Source of the DNA: Aggregatibacter kilianii
Lineage (GTDB): Bacteria > Pseudomonadota > Gammaproteobacteria > Enterobacterales > Pasteurellaceae
Direction: 5' to 3'
Assembly (NCBI RefSeq): GCF_003129965.1
Contig: NZ_NRCJ01000006.1
Span: forward strand, 109,571-173,570
Length of the DNA: 64,000 nucleotides
Positions within the stretch are counted from its first letter, which is position 1. Each line of letters starts with the position of its first letter. Both the position numbers and the translations under genes were made by a program. Under the pieces are notes generated by a model. It made no database searches, was not told the origin of the DNA, and saw only the letters and a program-made list of their open reading frames with translations. This document shows positions 52,860 through 62,408 of this stretch, piece by piece.

Positions 52860-54377
52860 CTACTTCATTTTGTCCAAATATTCTCTCGCCACAGCTTCCG
52901 CACTTTCTCCCTGCACTTTCACCCGATAATTCATTTCGCTCATTTCTTGTTCGGAAATGCGGTTGGCGAGGCGGTTAAGTGCGGTCAAAATTTGCGGATT
53001 TTTGGCGGCAAAGTCCGCACGCATGAGTGGTGCGCCTTGGTAAGCGGGGAATAAATTGATGTCATCTTTCAGCAAGCGAAGCTGATATTGTTTCAGTTCC
53101 GCATCGGTGGAATAGGCTTCGATTAAATCAATTTTGTTATTCAGCAACGCGGTGTAACGCAGTGCAGGCTCAAGGGTGGCGATGTTTTTAAGCACAATGC
53201 CTTGAGCCTTCATGCCTTTGTAGCCATCGGCGCGGTCAAGAAATTCTAAGGTAAAGCCCGCGCGAATTTGGTTTTCGACGTTACGTAATTCGCTGATGGT
53301 GCGCAGTTGATGCGCTTCGCCATAGCTTTCTTTTACCGCTAGCGCGTAGGTGTTTTGATATGCCATTGGCGGTAGCAACGTAAGATGGAATTGTTCCGCC
53401 AATAATTGTTTGCCAAGCTGATAGGTGGCTTCAGGGGAAATATGACGGTTTTTCTGTTCATTAGGAACCTGCACCAAGGTTTCCAACACCGTGCCGGTAA
53501 ATTCGGGGTAAATATCAATTTCGCCGCTGTTTAAGGCATTAAATAAGAAGGCGGTTTTGCCGAAATTCGGTTTAAGTTCCACCTGAATATAAGGATTTTC
53601 TTGCTCAATCAACTGCTTATATAGATTAATCAGAATATCGGGTTCGCTCCCGAGTTTGCCTGCAATCACGACTTTTTGTGTTGGCGTGTTGCCTGACATT
53701 ACCGAAGAAACTTGTGAAAAACCAACCGCACTTAGCCCTAAGATTAAGGCGATGACAAGGGGTTTTTTATGGCGAGTTTTTTGCAAAATGCCGATGAACC
53801 CACTCACACCAATGGCGAGTAAGGCTGAAAGCAACGCGCCGGTAAACATCATCACCATATTATTGCGATCGATCCCGAGCAAAATCAGATTGCCCAATCC
53901 CCCCGCGCCAATCAGCGCCGCCAAGGTTGCCGTGCCGATAATCAACACTGCGGCGGTGCGGATGCCCGACATCATTGCCGGTAACGCCATCGGCAGTTCA
54001 ATGCGCCACAAGGATTGCCAGCGGGATAAGCCAAAGGCGGTGTAAGCATCTTGAATGGATTGGTCGATTTGGCTTAAGCCCAGATAGGTGTTTTGGAAAA
54101 TCGGGAGTAGTGCATACAGCGTCAGCGCGATAAGCGCAGGTGCTGAACCGATGCCGACGAAAGGGATGAGCAAACCAAGTAACGCCAGAGATGGAATGGT
54201 TTGCAAAACATTGGTGAATTGCAACACCAGTTCTGCCAGATGACGTTTCCGCGATAACAACACGGCGGCAGGCACGGCAATCGCCACGGCGGCAAGTAAT
54301 GCCAACAGCGAAAGCCAAAGGTGGGTGAGCAACATGGCGCTGACTTCAGACAAGGTGAAGGGGAGCGTTTCAAACAT
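52860..54377 (-). CDS. Fused ABC permease and substrate-binding protein (EgtU/OpuABC-like)
   Basis: The 505-residue protein joins a permease domain (about 1-200, six helices, with EAA loop AFGLSRWQSLWRIELP at 114-129) to an OpuAC-type substrate-binding domain (about 233-505, IAGKLGSEPDILINLYKQLI, GEIDIYPEFTGTVL, then LFPAYQGAPLMR) through an extra helix at about 206-222 that places the binding domain in the periplasm. The architecture is that of EgtU (ergothioneine) and of osmolyte transporters such as OpuABC; ligand identity cannot be fixed by eye. First gene of the five-gene operon; its ATPase is at the other end. Confidence 0.88.
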   Translation of the reverse strand: MFETLPFTLSEVSAMLLTHLWLSLLALLAAVAIAVPAAVLLSRKRHLAELVLQFTNVLQTIPSLALLGLLIPFVGIGSAPALIALTLYALLPIFQNTYLGLSQIDQSIQDAYTAFGLSRWQSLWRIELPMALPAMMSGIRTAAVLIIGTATLAALIGAGGLGNLILLGIDRNNMVMMFTGALLSALLAIGVSGFIGILQKTRHKKPLVIALILGLSAVGFSQVSSVMSGNTPTQKVVIAGKLGSEPDILINLYKQLIEQENPYIQVELKPNFGKTAFLFNALNSGEIDIYPEFTGTVLETLVQVPNEQKNRHISPEATYQLGKQLLAEQFHLTLLPPMAYQNTYALAVKESYGEAHQLRTISELRNVENQIRAGFTLEFLDRADGYKGMKAQGIVLKNIATLEPALRYTALLNNKIDLIEAYSTDAELKQYQLRLLKDDINLFPAYQGAPLMRADFAAKNPQILTALNRLANRISEQEMSEMNYRVKVQGESAEAVAREYLDKMK

Positions 54378-54519
54378 AGATTCGTCCTTAAAACTGAGAG
54401 TATTTGGATTGTATCGGTTTTGAGGCGATAAGGGAAATGGGGTTCGTCAATAGACATAATAAAGTGCGGTCGTTTTTCGGGATGTTTTACATCATTTCTA
54501 CATCTCAACGGAAAAAGAA

Positions 54520-54548
54520 AAACGCCACTTTTCATCAAAGTGGCGTTT
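54520..54548 (-). terminator. Rho-independent terminator after bamC
   Basis: A 12-bp stem AAACGCCACTTT/AAAGTGGCGTTT with a five-base loop, followed on the minus strand by a T-rich run, 20 bases past the bamC stop. Confidence 0.85.
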
Positions 54549-54567
54549 CGGAGAGAGATGACAGAAA

Positions 54568-55572
54568 TTATTTTGCCAAGACGTTTTGCAGTGCTTGGTA
54601 AATAATTTGTGCTTGTTCGCCGGAGAGGGCATTTTTATTTTCATCGGAAATAACGACCGCACTTTGTTTGCCGACAGCGGCAAGCTGCATTTGGTAAGTG
54701 CCTTTTTCTAAGTCAGGTAGTTGCATGCCGACCCGTCGCCATTCCTCTTCGGAGAGCGGTTTGTAATCCAGTTCGCGAATACCGCGGCTACCGGTTTCTT
54801 CCTTAATTTCAAAACCCAGTTTCGGCAAGGCGGAACCTAAACGTTGCCAAGCGTTATCAAAGGATGTGCCTAAAACTAAAGCGGTTCTGCCGTTGGAATC
54901 GGTAGAGATCGCTGATTGAATTGGTGAGGATGAGGCACTGTTCAGATCCTGTTGTTGTTTTTGATACGCAGAATTTAATTCGCCTACCAGTTGATTTAAT
55001 CGATCGGAAGCATAGCGTTGTTTGTCCGTAAAGTTCGGCGTGTAAATGGTGTCGTCACGTTTCATTTGTTGCACGGAAACCACCAATGCGCTGGCGTGTT
55101 GCGCGTTAATTTCTTCAATTTGATAACGGATTTTGGTGTTTTCCAAGTCATCGGCACGACCGGTATTCGCCCAGTCGGTGACTAATTTATTGCCTTCGAC
55201 AGTGTAGCTGATGTCCTGTTCTTTTAACAGGCGTTCAACCTGTTTTAGGTTGTAAACGCTTTGTTTGTCCGGCGTATAAGCGATGAGTGCGCGTTCGCCG
55301 TCAAACTGAGTGACGGAATTGTTGATAATAGCTAAGGGCAGCGATGGCGGACGAATATCGACACCGTCGGTTCGACTGATTTTGACTTGCGGTAATTGAT
55401 ACTCTGCGCTTTGTGCCGGTAAGTTGACACCGCCACTGGCTAAGGGCGAAAAATATGGTAATTCGTTGTTAGATTTTTGATAGGTGTCGCCTGCTTGTTG
55501 TTTGCTTTCGTTGCTGGTGGAGCAGGCGGTAAGTACGGTGACGATTGCGACAGTTAATAGCCACTTTTTCAT
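54568..55572 (-). CDS. bamC: Outer membrane assembly lipoprotein BamC (NlpB)
   Basis: Lipoprotein of the BAM complex that folds outer-membrane beta-barrels. The 334 residues have a signal peptide with lipobox LTAC (MKKWLLTVAIVTVLTACSTS), the unstructured N-tail (NELPYFSPLASGGV) that contacts BamD, and two helix-grip domains. It follows dapA on the same strand, as in the conserved dapA-bamC pair. Confidence 0.92.
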   Translation of the reverse strand: MKKWLLTVAIVTVLTACSTSNESKQQAGDTYQKSNNELPYFSPLASGGVNLPAQSAEYQLPQVKISRTDGVDIRPPSLPLAIINNSVTQFDGERALIAYTPDKQSVYNLKQVERLLKEQDISYTVEGNKLVTDWANTGRADDLENTKIRYQIEEINAQHASALVVSVQQMKRDDTIYTPNFTDKQRYASDRLNQLVGELNSAYQKQQQDLNSASSSPIQSAISTDSNGRTALVLGTSFDNAWQRLGSALPKLGFEIKEETGSRGIRELDYKPLSEEEWRRVGMQLPDLEKGTYQMQLAAVGKQSAVVISDENKNALSGEQAQIIYQALQNVLAK

Positions 55573-55648
55573 AAATTACCCTTTTGGTTCATGATTAGGA
55601 TGGTACTTGAAAATTGTCTTTTTTCGACAGAATAATACTTGAAAAGTT

Positions 55649-55672
55649 CAGGGCCTATGTGTATAGACCCTG
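55649..55672 (-). terminator. Weak hairpin between dapA and bamC
   Basis: CAGGG-U-CUAU/AUAG-G-CCCUG on the minus strand, with a G-U pair and loop ACAC, then AACTTTTC. T-run is short, so it may attenuate rather than stop dapA transcripts. Confidence 0.5.
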
Positions 55673-55684
55673 ATGATTATTGTG

Positions 55685-56578
55685 TTAAACCAAACCGGCG
55701 GCTTTTAATGCGTCTAACACTTTCGGCTGAGCTTGTTCGCTTAAGGTGGTGAGCGGCAAACGTAAAACCGGCTCTGGGATCAAGCCTAATTTATAACACG
55801 CCCATTTCACCGGAATCGGATTGGATTCTACAAACAGGTTTTTATGTAATGGCATTAGGCGTTGGTTAATTTGCTCCGCTTCATCAAATTTACCGGCGCG
55901 GGCTAAATGGCACATTTTCGCCATGTCTGCCGCTGCTACGTTATTGGTGACAGAAATCACGCCTTCTGCGCCTAATTTCATGGCTTCGAAACCGGTGGCA
56001 TCATCACCGCTTAAAATGATGAAATCTTCGCCGGCAAGTTGTTTGATTTTTTGTACGCGGCTTACGTCACCGGTGGCTTCTTTGATTCCCACAATATTAC
56101 TGATTTTTGCCAGACGACCGACGGTTTCCGGCAATAAATCGCTACCGGTACGTCCCGGTACGTTATAGAGGATTTGTGGAATATCGGTACATTCGGCAAT
56201 TGCTTTGAAGTGTTGATACATGCCTTCTTGAGTCGGTTTGTTGTAGTAAGGCACAACGGATAAACAGCCGGCAATGCCGCTGTTGTTGAGTAATTTGGTC
56301 ATGGTGATGGCTTCGCTGGTGGCATTGGCACCGGTGCCGGCGATAACAGGAATGCGACCTGCGGCAAATTCAACGGTCTTCAGGATGGTTTTTACATTTT
56401 CATCAATGCTTAAGGTTGCGGACTCACCGGTCGTGCCGACGGAAACGATAGCGTCAGTGCCGCTCTTGATGTGAAATTCCACTAATTTTTTTAAGGTTTC
56501 GAAATCGACTTCACCATGGCTGTCCATTGGTGTGACTAACGCAACAATACTACCTTGAAATAAAGGATGATTTGACAT
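55685..56578 (-). CDS. dapA: 4-hydroxy-tetrahydrodipicolinate synthase
   Basis: First committed step of lysine and diaminopimelate synthesis. The 297 residues form a TIM barrel with the Schiff-base lysine in [10 protein letters not shown] (about 158-167), the proton-relay tyrosine in [10 protein letters not shown] and the opening [17 protein letters not shown]. It is divergent from bcp and upstream of bamC. Confidence 0.97.
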   Translation of the reverse strand: MSNHPLFQGSIVALVTPMDSHGEVDFETLKKLVEFHIKSGTDAIVSVGTTGESATLSIDENVKTILKTVEFAAGRIPVIAGTGANATSEAITMTKLLNNSGIAGCLSVVPYYNKPTQEGMYQHFKAIAECTDIPQILYNVPGRTGSDLLPETVGRLAKISNIVGIKEATGDVSRVQKIKQLAGEDFIILSGDDATGFEAMKLGAEGVISVTNNVAAADMAKMCHLARAGKFDEAEQINQRLMPLHKNLFVESNPIPVKWACYKLGLIPEPVLRLPLTTLSEQAQPKVLDALKAAGLV

Positions 56579-56736
56579 AAAAGCCTCCGTTTTATTTGTT
56601 ATTTTGTCATCGGAATCCGAATAAAAAGGGATCGAAAACCGTTGTGTTTGCTTGCTAATAGCTATTTAAGATCGCTAAAATAGCCTTAATTTGCAAGAGA
56701 TTTTTTTATTTTTTTGTATTTTAAGAAGGATTTCAA

Positions 56737-57201
56737 ATGGAAACATTAAAAGTTGGCGAAAACGCACCGCACTTTACCTTGTTAGATCAACACAACCAAA
56801 CGGTGTTTTTAACACAATTTCAAGGTAGAAAAGTGTTGGTTTATTTTTATCCGAAAGCCTTAACGCCGGGCTGTACGACACAAGCCTGTGGTTTGCGCGA
56901 CAGCAAAACGGAACTGGAAAAATTAGGCGTAGTGATTTTAGGTATCAGCCCGGACAGCCCGAAAAAACTGGCTCAATTCGCCGAAAAGAAAGCATTGAAC
57001 TTCACTTTGTTGTCTGACGAAGATCATCAGGTTGCCGAACAATTCGGTGTGTGGGGTGAAAAGAAGTTTATGGGACGCACTTTTGACGGCATTCACCGCA
57101 TTAGTTTTTTAATTGATGAACAGGGCAAAATCGAGCAAGTATTTGATAAATTTAAAACCACGGATCATCATCAAGTGGTCTTGGATTATTTACAAAAATG
57201 A
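56737..57201 (+). CDS. bcp: Thioredoxin-dependent peroxiredoxin Bcp
   Basis: Reduces hydroperoxides with thioredoxin. The 154 residues have the peroxidatic cysteine in TPGCTTQACGLRD with a second cysteine five residues later, and ISPDSPKKLAQFAEKK. Shine-Dalgarno AAGGA precedes the ATG. Uptake signal in the N-terminal coding region (NAPHFTL). Confidence 0.95.
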   Translation: METLKVGENAPHFTLLDQHNQTVFLTQFQGRKVLVYFYPKALTPGCTTQACGLRDSKTELEKLGVVILGISPDSPKKLAQFAEKKALNFTLLSDEDHQVAEQFGVWGEKKFMGRTFDGIHRISFLIDEQGKIEQVFDKFKTTDHHQVVLDYLQK

Positions 57202-57221
57202 TGTGTCTTTGGCTTGAAATG

Positions 57222-57250
57222 AAACGACCGCATAAAAAGTGCGGTCGTTT
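57222..57250 (+). terminator. Terminator after bcp
   Basis: AAACGACCGC/GCGGTCGTTT stem (11-bp class) with loop ATAAAAAGT and T7 after it. Only one arm carries the complete uptake core. It is also the 3' end region of the convergent adhesin gene. Confidence 0.83.
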
Positions 57251-57262
57251 TTTTAAGTGTTT

Positions 57263-59947
57263 TTACCAGTAATAATTCAGTTTTACACCGAGTTGATTTT
57301 GGCGTTCTCCGTGTTTGCCTTGATTTACCCCGGCATAGGCGGATACATTCCAATCTTGCAAACCGATACTTAAGCTGGCGTCATTGTGCCAATAAGGTCC
57401 GATGTTTACGCCAAATTCTTTACCGTTAACATTTTGGTTGTAGGATTTACCTAAGGTCGTTACATAGTAGGTTGAGAATGCAGGCGTCACTTCAATGCCG
57501 TCAACCGTATAGGTGTTACTGAATTTTAACCCCGCATGGTAAGCCACCATGCTGAAGCCCGGACTTCTGACCGATAAGCCATTTACTTCACCGCCGGTAG
57601 AGCTTAAGTGATGGTAACGCAAGCCCCAGATTGGCGTGACTTTCAAATCCTCGAATTCAATATCGTAGGCGAAGTTCATACCAACACTGATAATTTTACG
57701 TTTAAGTTTACTATCGCCAATTTTACTGCTTGACCAGCCGTAACCAATATCAATGGATTTGCTGTATTCATCAAAGTTTTGTTTGGCGTATGCTGTGATT
57801 TTGGTGAACGTGTTTTTGCCGCTCAACGGGCCATATTCATTGTTCGTTTTGGCGTGAGTAAATGTGCCGCCTAAAACAACACCATTGTCCAACTGTGCTT
57901 CGTCGTTGCCTAAAGTAATTTGGCTACTCTTCGCGCGATAATTTTTGGTATCGCCACCACGACCATGCATATCACTATTAACATACTCTACCCAAACACC
58001 ACCTAGAGGACGATAGAAGTTACTTCTATCTAATTTTCTGTCTAAACGTCCTGACAGATCCAAATTCAAGGCATTTAAGATTGCCGCATCGGAAACAATC
58101 GCATTGCTTACAAACATTTCATTTGGATTGTAGGCTGCGGTTGGTGCTTGCGGTGCTACTTCCGCTTCTGCGCTTTCTGCAAGGGCGACAACTTCAGGCT
58201 GAGAGGTTACTTCTGTTTCGCTAATAACTGCAGCTTCCGTAAGGACCGGCTCAAGAGTCTCCGGCATAGCTGAAGGCACTTCGGCAGTTAATAATTTTGC
58301 AACGGCAATGGTGGCTTCGTCACCTGATTGAGGATTTCCTTCTGCCTGTGCTACGACCTCGGTTGTGGTTTGGTCTGAATTTTGTGCAACCGTTTCTACA
58401 GGTTGAGGATTTTCAGAAGCACCGGATACCTCATCTGCGTTAACGATAACCTCTGTTGTTTCGATTGTTTCGGCAAGAGATTGGTTGTGGGTAATTTCAA
58501 GGTGTTCCTTTGGTGTACTATCCGCTGTGTTCTCTACCTCGGCATTTTCTTCATGGATTGCCTCAATATCCAAAGGTTCCATGTCATTAGCCAAATTCAT
58601 AGAGGAAGCCGAGCGAGCAAGAATAACAGGATTTTCCTCCGGTTTTTCTTCAATTTTTTGAGAGACGATTTCCTGTTCGCGGGCGAGACGTTGTGCTTCT
58701 TCCTGTTCTACACGATTACGTTCAAGTCGGGCATTTTCTTCCTGCTGACGTTGCGCTTCAATTGCGCGTTGACGTTCTTCTTCCGCCGCTTTTTGTTGAC
58801 GGGCGAGCTCCTGTTCACGGGCGAGACGTTGGGCTTCTTCCCGTTCAGCACGCTCACGTTCCAGTCGGGCATTTTCTTCCTGCTGACGTTGCGCTTCAAT
58901 TGCGCGTTGACGTTCTTCTTCCGATGCTTTTTGGCGGGCGATTTCTTGTTCGCGGGCGAGGCGTTCGGCTTCTTTATATTCGCGCTCAATTTGAGCCGCT
59001 TCCTCTCTGAGCTTTTGCTCTTCAAGGGCACGCTGACGATCTTCCTCTTCCGCTTTTTGACGTGCAATTTCTTGCTCACGTGCTAGGCGTTCACGTTCAC
59101 GACGAGCAAGCTCTTCAGATTTTTTACGCGCTTCTTCTGCTTTTTTATTCGCAATTTCTTCTTCGCGGGCACGACGTTCCGCTTCTAAACGCTCACGTTC
59201 TGCATTTGCCAATTCTTCTTTTCTGCGTTCTTCTTCAATAGCTTGTTGGCGAAGTTTTTCATCGGTTTGCTGATTTGGTGTATCTTGTTTTTGTTCGATA
59301 AGCGCACGTTTAACCCGAGCAACTTCCGCTAATTTATTTTGTTCATCAATCGCTTGTTGAAGTTTATTCGCTTTAATTTTTTGACGGGCAATCTCTTGTT
59401 CGCTTGCCAAACGTTCAGCTTCTTCCTGTGCTTTCTGTTGTGCGTCGGTTAAATGCTGTTGGTTTGTATTTTTTAGTTTTACTGCAGCAAGGGCTTGAGT
59501 TGCCTGATGATACTCTTCGGTTTTTTGGCGGGCCGCTTCTTGTTCGCGAATTTTACGTTTGGCTTCTAAATATTCACGTTGAATAAGTTCGGCATTTTTT
59601 TGTGCGAGTTCTTTTTCTTGAGCCTGACTTTGTTGACGTTTTTCTTTTATTTGAGCGATTGCGCGCGCTTCCGCTTCTTTTTGTGCGGCTTCTGCTTTTT
59701 GGCGGGCAATTCTTTGTTCGGATGTAATCCGTTGAATTTCTGCTTGCTGAGGATCAACGGATTCTTTTGGTGTATTAGCAATATTACTTTTCTTTTGAGC
59801 CTGTGTTTTGCCTTTAGTTTTAACCGTGGAGGATTGTTGATTATTTGTTTGGGAAAGTGTATCGGAGGCAAAAGCAGGTTGGTTAAATACCAGTGCGATA
59901 GCGGTTGCTATAATTGAATAGCGAAAAGGTTTTAGTAGGTTTTTCAT
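57263..59947 (-). CDS. Aae-like autotransporter adhesin with charged repeats
   Basis: The 894-residue protein has a Sec signal peptide (cut near 27, NQPAFA), a very long Glu/Arg/Gln/Ala-rich helical region (about 45-440) built of near-repeats, an acidic linker (about 445-620) and a C-terminal beta-barrel (about 625-894, ending NQLGVKLNYYW with a terminal aromatic). This is the architecture of the buccal-epithelium adhesin Aae of Aggregatibacter actinomycetemcomitans, whose gene carries roughly 135-base repeats. Here the unit (EERQRAIEAQRQQEENARLE onward) recurs at 42-46 residues (126-138 bases). Name from memory of the family, not a database search. Confidence 0.83.
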   Translation of the reverse strand: MKNLLKPFRYSIIATAIALVFNQPAFASDTLSQTNNQQSSTVKTKGKTQAQKKSNIANTPKESVDPQQAEIQRITSEQRIARQKAEAAQKEAEARAIAQIKEKRQQSQAQEKELAQKNAELIQREYLEAKRKIREQEAARQKTEEYHQATQALAAVKLKNTNQQHLTDAQQKAQEEAERLASEQEIARQKIKANKLQQAIDEQNKLAEVARVKRALIEQKQDTPNQQTDEKLRQQAIEEERRKEELANAERERLEAERRAREEEIANKKAEEARKKSEELARRERERLAREQEIARQKAEEEDRQRALEEQKLREEAAQIEREYKEAERLAREQEIARQKASEEERQRAIEAQRQQEENARLERERAEREEAQRLAREQELARQQKAAEEERQRAIEAQRQQEENARLERNRVEQEEAQRLAREQEIVSQKIEEKPEENPVILARSASSMNLANDMEPLDIEAIHEENAEVENTADSTPKEHLEITHNQSLAETIETTEVIVNADEVSGASENPQPVETVAQNSDQTTTEVVAQAEGNPQSGDEATIAVAKLLTAEVPSAMPETLEPVLTEAAVISETEVTSQPEVVALAESAEAEVAPQAPTAAYNPNEMFVSNAIVSDAAILNALNLDLSGRLDRKLDRSNFYRPLGGVWVEYVNSDMHGRGGDTKNYRAKSSQITLGNDEAQLDNGVVLGGTFTHAKTNNEYGPLSGKNTFTKITAYAKQNFDEYSKSIDIGYGWSSSKIGDSKLKRKIISVGMNFAYDIEFEDLKVTPIWGLRYHHLSSTGGEVNGLSVRSPGFSMVAYHAGLKFSNTYTVDGIEVTPAFSTYYVTTLGKSYNQNVNGKEFGVNIGPYWHNDASLSIGLQDWNVSAYAGVNQGKHGERQNQLGVKLNYYW
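58640..59150 (-). repeat. Tandem coiled-coil coding repeats in the adhesin
   Basis: Three to four diverged units of about 126-138 bases. The two most similar begin at 58731 and 58869, exactly 138 bases apart, and are nearly identical. Each encodes LAREQE-type ends and EERQRAIEAQ starts. Fully in frame, so copy number can change without breaking the gene. Confidence 0.8.
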
Positions 59948-60099
59948 AGGGCTTAGGATTTATCTAAAAATAAAGTTCTAAATATATTTATAATGCTGTA
60001 CTTTTAAAAAATAATACAATGAAAGCGGCGTTATTATATTCCTAATATATTTTTTTTTAAATATATTTTTAATAGGAAATATTAATAGAAATAAAATAC

Positions 60100-60148
60100 A
60101 AAAGTGCGGTGCGTTTTACAAAACTTTTGAAAAACGCACCGCACTTTT
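60100..60148 (-). terminator. Long uptake-signal hairpin after typA
   Basis: An 18-bp perfect stem AAAAGTGCGGTGCGTTTT with its complement, loop of 13 bases (60118-60130), ending in T-rich sequence on the minus strand. It lies 17 bases past the typA stop. It is the longest stem of its kind in the window. Confidence 0.85.
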
Positions 60149-60164
60149 TATGGGGAGAAATTAA

Positions 60165-62015
60165 TTAATGCGTGCTGGTACTGGTGGTGGTTCGATTGGC
60201 ACGTTTACGATCCGTTTCCGTTAATAATTTTTTGCGGATTCGGATAGATTGCGGGGTAATTTCCACCAATTCGTCATCGTCAATAAATTCAATGGCTTGT
60301 TCCAAGCTGAATTTAATTGGTGTCGTCAACGCAATGGCATCATCCTTACCTGAAGCGCGCATATTGGTGAGTTTTTTCCCTTGTAAGCAGTTCACGGTTA
60401 AGTCGTTGGAACGACTGTGAATGCCTATGATTTGCCCTTCGTACACTTCGGCACCGTGATCAATCATCAGTTTGCCGCGTTCTTGCAAGCCCCATAAGGC
60501 GTAAGCCAAGGCTTTACCGGTAGCGTTGGAAATGAGCACGCCGTTTTTACGTTGACCGATTTCGCCCGGTTTCACGTCGTCGTAATGACTGAAACTGGAG
60601 TAGAGCAATCCGGTACCGGAAGTCATGGTCATGAATTCGTTACGGAAACCGATTAAGCCACGGCTTGGAATGACGTATTCCAAACGGGTGCGACCTTTGC
60701 CGTCCGGTACCATGTCTTTCACTTCGCCTTTGCGGATACCTAAGGCTTCCATCACGGCGCCTTGGTGTTGTTCCTCAATGTCGATGGTCACTTGCTCGAA
60801 CGGTTCTTGTTTATGTCCGTCAACTTGTTTGAAAATCACTTTCGGGCGGGATACGGCCAATTCGTAACCTTCGCGACGCATGTTTTCGATTAATACGGAT
60901 AAATGCAATTCGCCGCGACCGGAAACGCGGAATTCATCCGGGTTCGGGGTTTCTTCCACGCGCAATGCCACGTTGTGCACTAATTCTTTGTTCAAGCGTT
61001 CTAAAATTTGGCGGGAGGTGACATATTTGCCTTCTTTACCGCAGAATGGCGACGTATTGACGCAGAAGAACATGGTCACGGTCGGTTCGTCAACGCTTAA
61101 TGCCGGCAAGGCTTCTACGTTGTTGATGTCGCAAATGGTGTCGGAAATGTTCAGTTCGCCTAAGCCGGTAATCGCCACGATGTCGCCTGCACTGGCAATG
61201 TCTTCTTCGTAGCGTTGTAAGCCAAGGTGACCTAATACCTGCCCGATTTTGCCGTTGCGGGTTTTGCCGAAGCTGTCGATGATGGTGACGCTTTGGTTTG
61301 GTTTAACCGTACCGCGTTTAATGCGCCCCACACCGATAACACCTACATAGCTGTTGTAATCCAATTGGGAAATTTGCATTTGGAACGGTGCATTAAGTTC
61401 CACTTTCGGTGGTTCAACGTGCTCGACGATGGCTTCAAATAACGGCGTCATGTCGGCGGCTAAATCTTCGTGATCCAAGCCTGCAACCCCGTTTAAGGCG
61501 GATGCGTAAATAATCGGAAAGTCTAATTGTTCGTCGGTAGCACCAAGGTTGACGAATAAATCGAATACTTGATCTACAACCCAGTCCGGACGGGCGCCCG
61601 GGCGATCAACTTTGTTGATGACCACAATCGGTTTTAAACCGTGGGAGAAAGCTTTTTGTGTGACAAAACGGGTTTGCGGCATCGGACCGTCGAAGGCATC
61701 TACAACCAACAATACGGAATCCACCATGGATAATACGCGTTCCACTTCGCCGCCGAAGTCCGCGTGTCCCGGGGTGTCTACGATGTTAATGCGGTAACCG
61801 TTCCAGTTAATGGCGGTATTTTTTGCCAAAATAGTAATACCGCGTTCTTTTTCGATATCGTTAGAGTCCATGACGCGCTCATCGGCATCGCCGCGAGTCG
61901 CTTCTAATGTGCCGGATTGTTGTAATAGTTTATCCACTAAAGTGGTTTTGCCGTGGTCAACGTGCGCGATAATAGCGATGTTGCGTAATTTGTTAATATC
62001 TATTTGATCTGTCAT
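60165..62015 (-). CDS. typA: Ribosome-dependent GTPase TypA/BipA
   Basis: Translational GTPase active in ribosome assembly at low temperature and stress. From ATG 62015 the 616 residues start [25 protein letters not shown]; the ORF ATG at 62114 adds 33 unrelated residues. G1 [23 protein letters not shown] (G3) and [13 protein letters not shown] (G4) are visible, then domains II, III/V and the TypA-specific C-domain. Divergent from glnA. Confidence 0.96.
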   Translation of the reverse strand: MTDQIDINKLRNIAIIAHVDHGKTTLVDKLLQQSGTLEATRGDADERVMDSNDIEKERGITILAKNTAINWNGYRINIVDTPGHADFGGEVERVLSMVDSVLLVVDAFDGPMPQTRFVTQKAFSHGLKPIVVINKVDRPGARPDWVVDQVFDLFVNLGATDEQLDFPIIYASALNGVAGLDHEDLAADMTPLFEAIVEHVEPPKVELNAPFQMQISQLDYNSYVGVIGVGRIKRGTVKPNQSVTIIDSFGKTRNGKIGQVLGHLGLQRYEEDIASAGDIVAITGLGELNISDTICDINNVEALPALSVDEPTVTMFFCVNTSPFCGKEGKYVTSRQILERLNKELVHNVALRVEETPNPDEFRVSGRGELHLSVLIENMRREGYELAVSRPKVIFKQVDGHKQEPFEQVTIDIEEQHQGAVMEALGIRKGEVKDMVPDGKGRTRLEYVIPSRGLIGFRNEFMTMTSGTGLLYSSFSHYDDVKPGEIGQRKNGVLISNATGKALAYALWGLQERGKLMIDHGAEVYEGQIIGIHSRSNDLTVNCLQGKKLTNMRASGKDDAIALTTPIKFSLEQAIEFIDDDELVEITPQSIRIRKKLLTETDRKRANRTTTSTSTH

Positions 62016-62408
62016 TGAGAGTTCTTGAGCTAAGTTAAAAAATTCTGATTTTTTCCACCGCACTTTTGGCCTTACAGGGGGCGGAAGGGCGCAGATTATA
62101 CAACGTTTTAACATGATCGGCTATTAAATAATGGCGGAAAATTTGAACGAAATCAGAAGAAAAGAGACAAATTCTGTGATCGTGATCCCGCTAAAAATTT
62201 GTGAAATAAAATAGTGCGCGTATAAAGAATGGATTGATTTTTGATTTTTTATTTTGTTATTTGTGGTGATTTTTAGATTTTATCTAATTATTTATTTTTA
62301 TTGTTTGTTTTTATTCAAAAACCACTTGAATTTTATGAATGTTATGCTATTTTTACACGCATTCTTTTTTCTTTCATTTTACCCACATCTATTACAGAGG
62401 ATTTACTT
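62016..62408. promoter_or_regulatory. typA/glnA divergent intergenic region
   Basis: A 393-base AT-rich gap without a gene. An uptake-signal copy lies near 62058. The right two-thirds is T-rich and must hold the glnA promoter, but no clear -35/-10 pair or NtrC-type site was recognised. Confidence 0.5.

Noticed and set aside
58382..59086. A 234-codon plus-strand ORF rich in Phe/Leu and Arg
   Set aside because: It is the antisense shadow of the Glu/Arg/Gln-rich repeats of the adhesin; its hydrophobic look is an artefact of that codon bias.
62150..62200. CRP site upstream of glnA (TGTGATCGTGATCC)
   Set aside because: Only the left half matches; the right half-site is absent.
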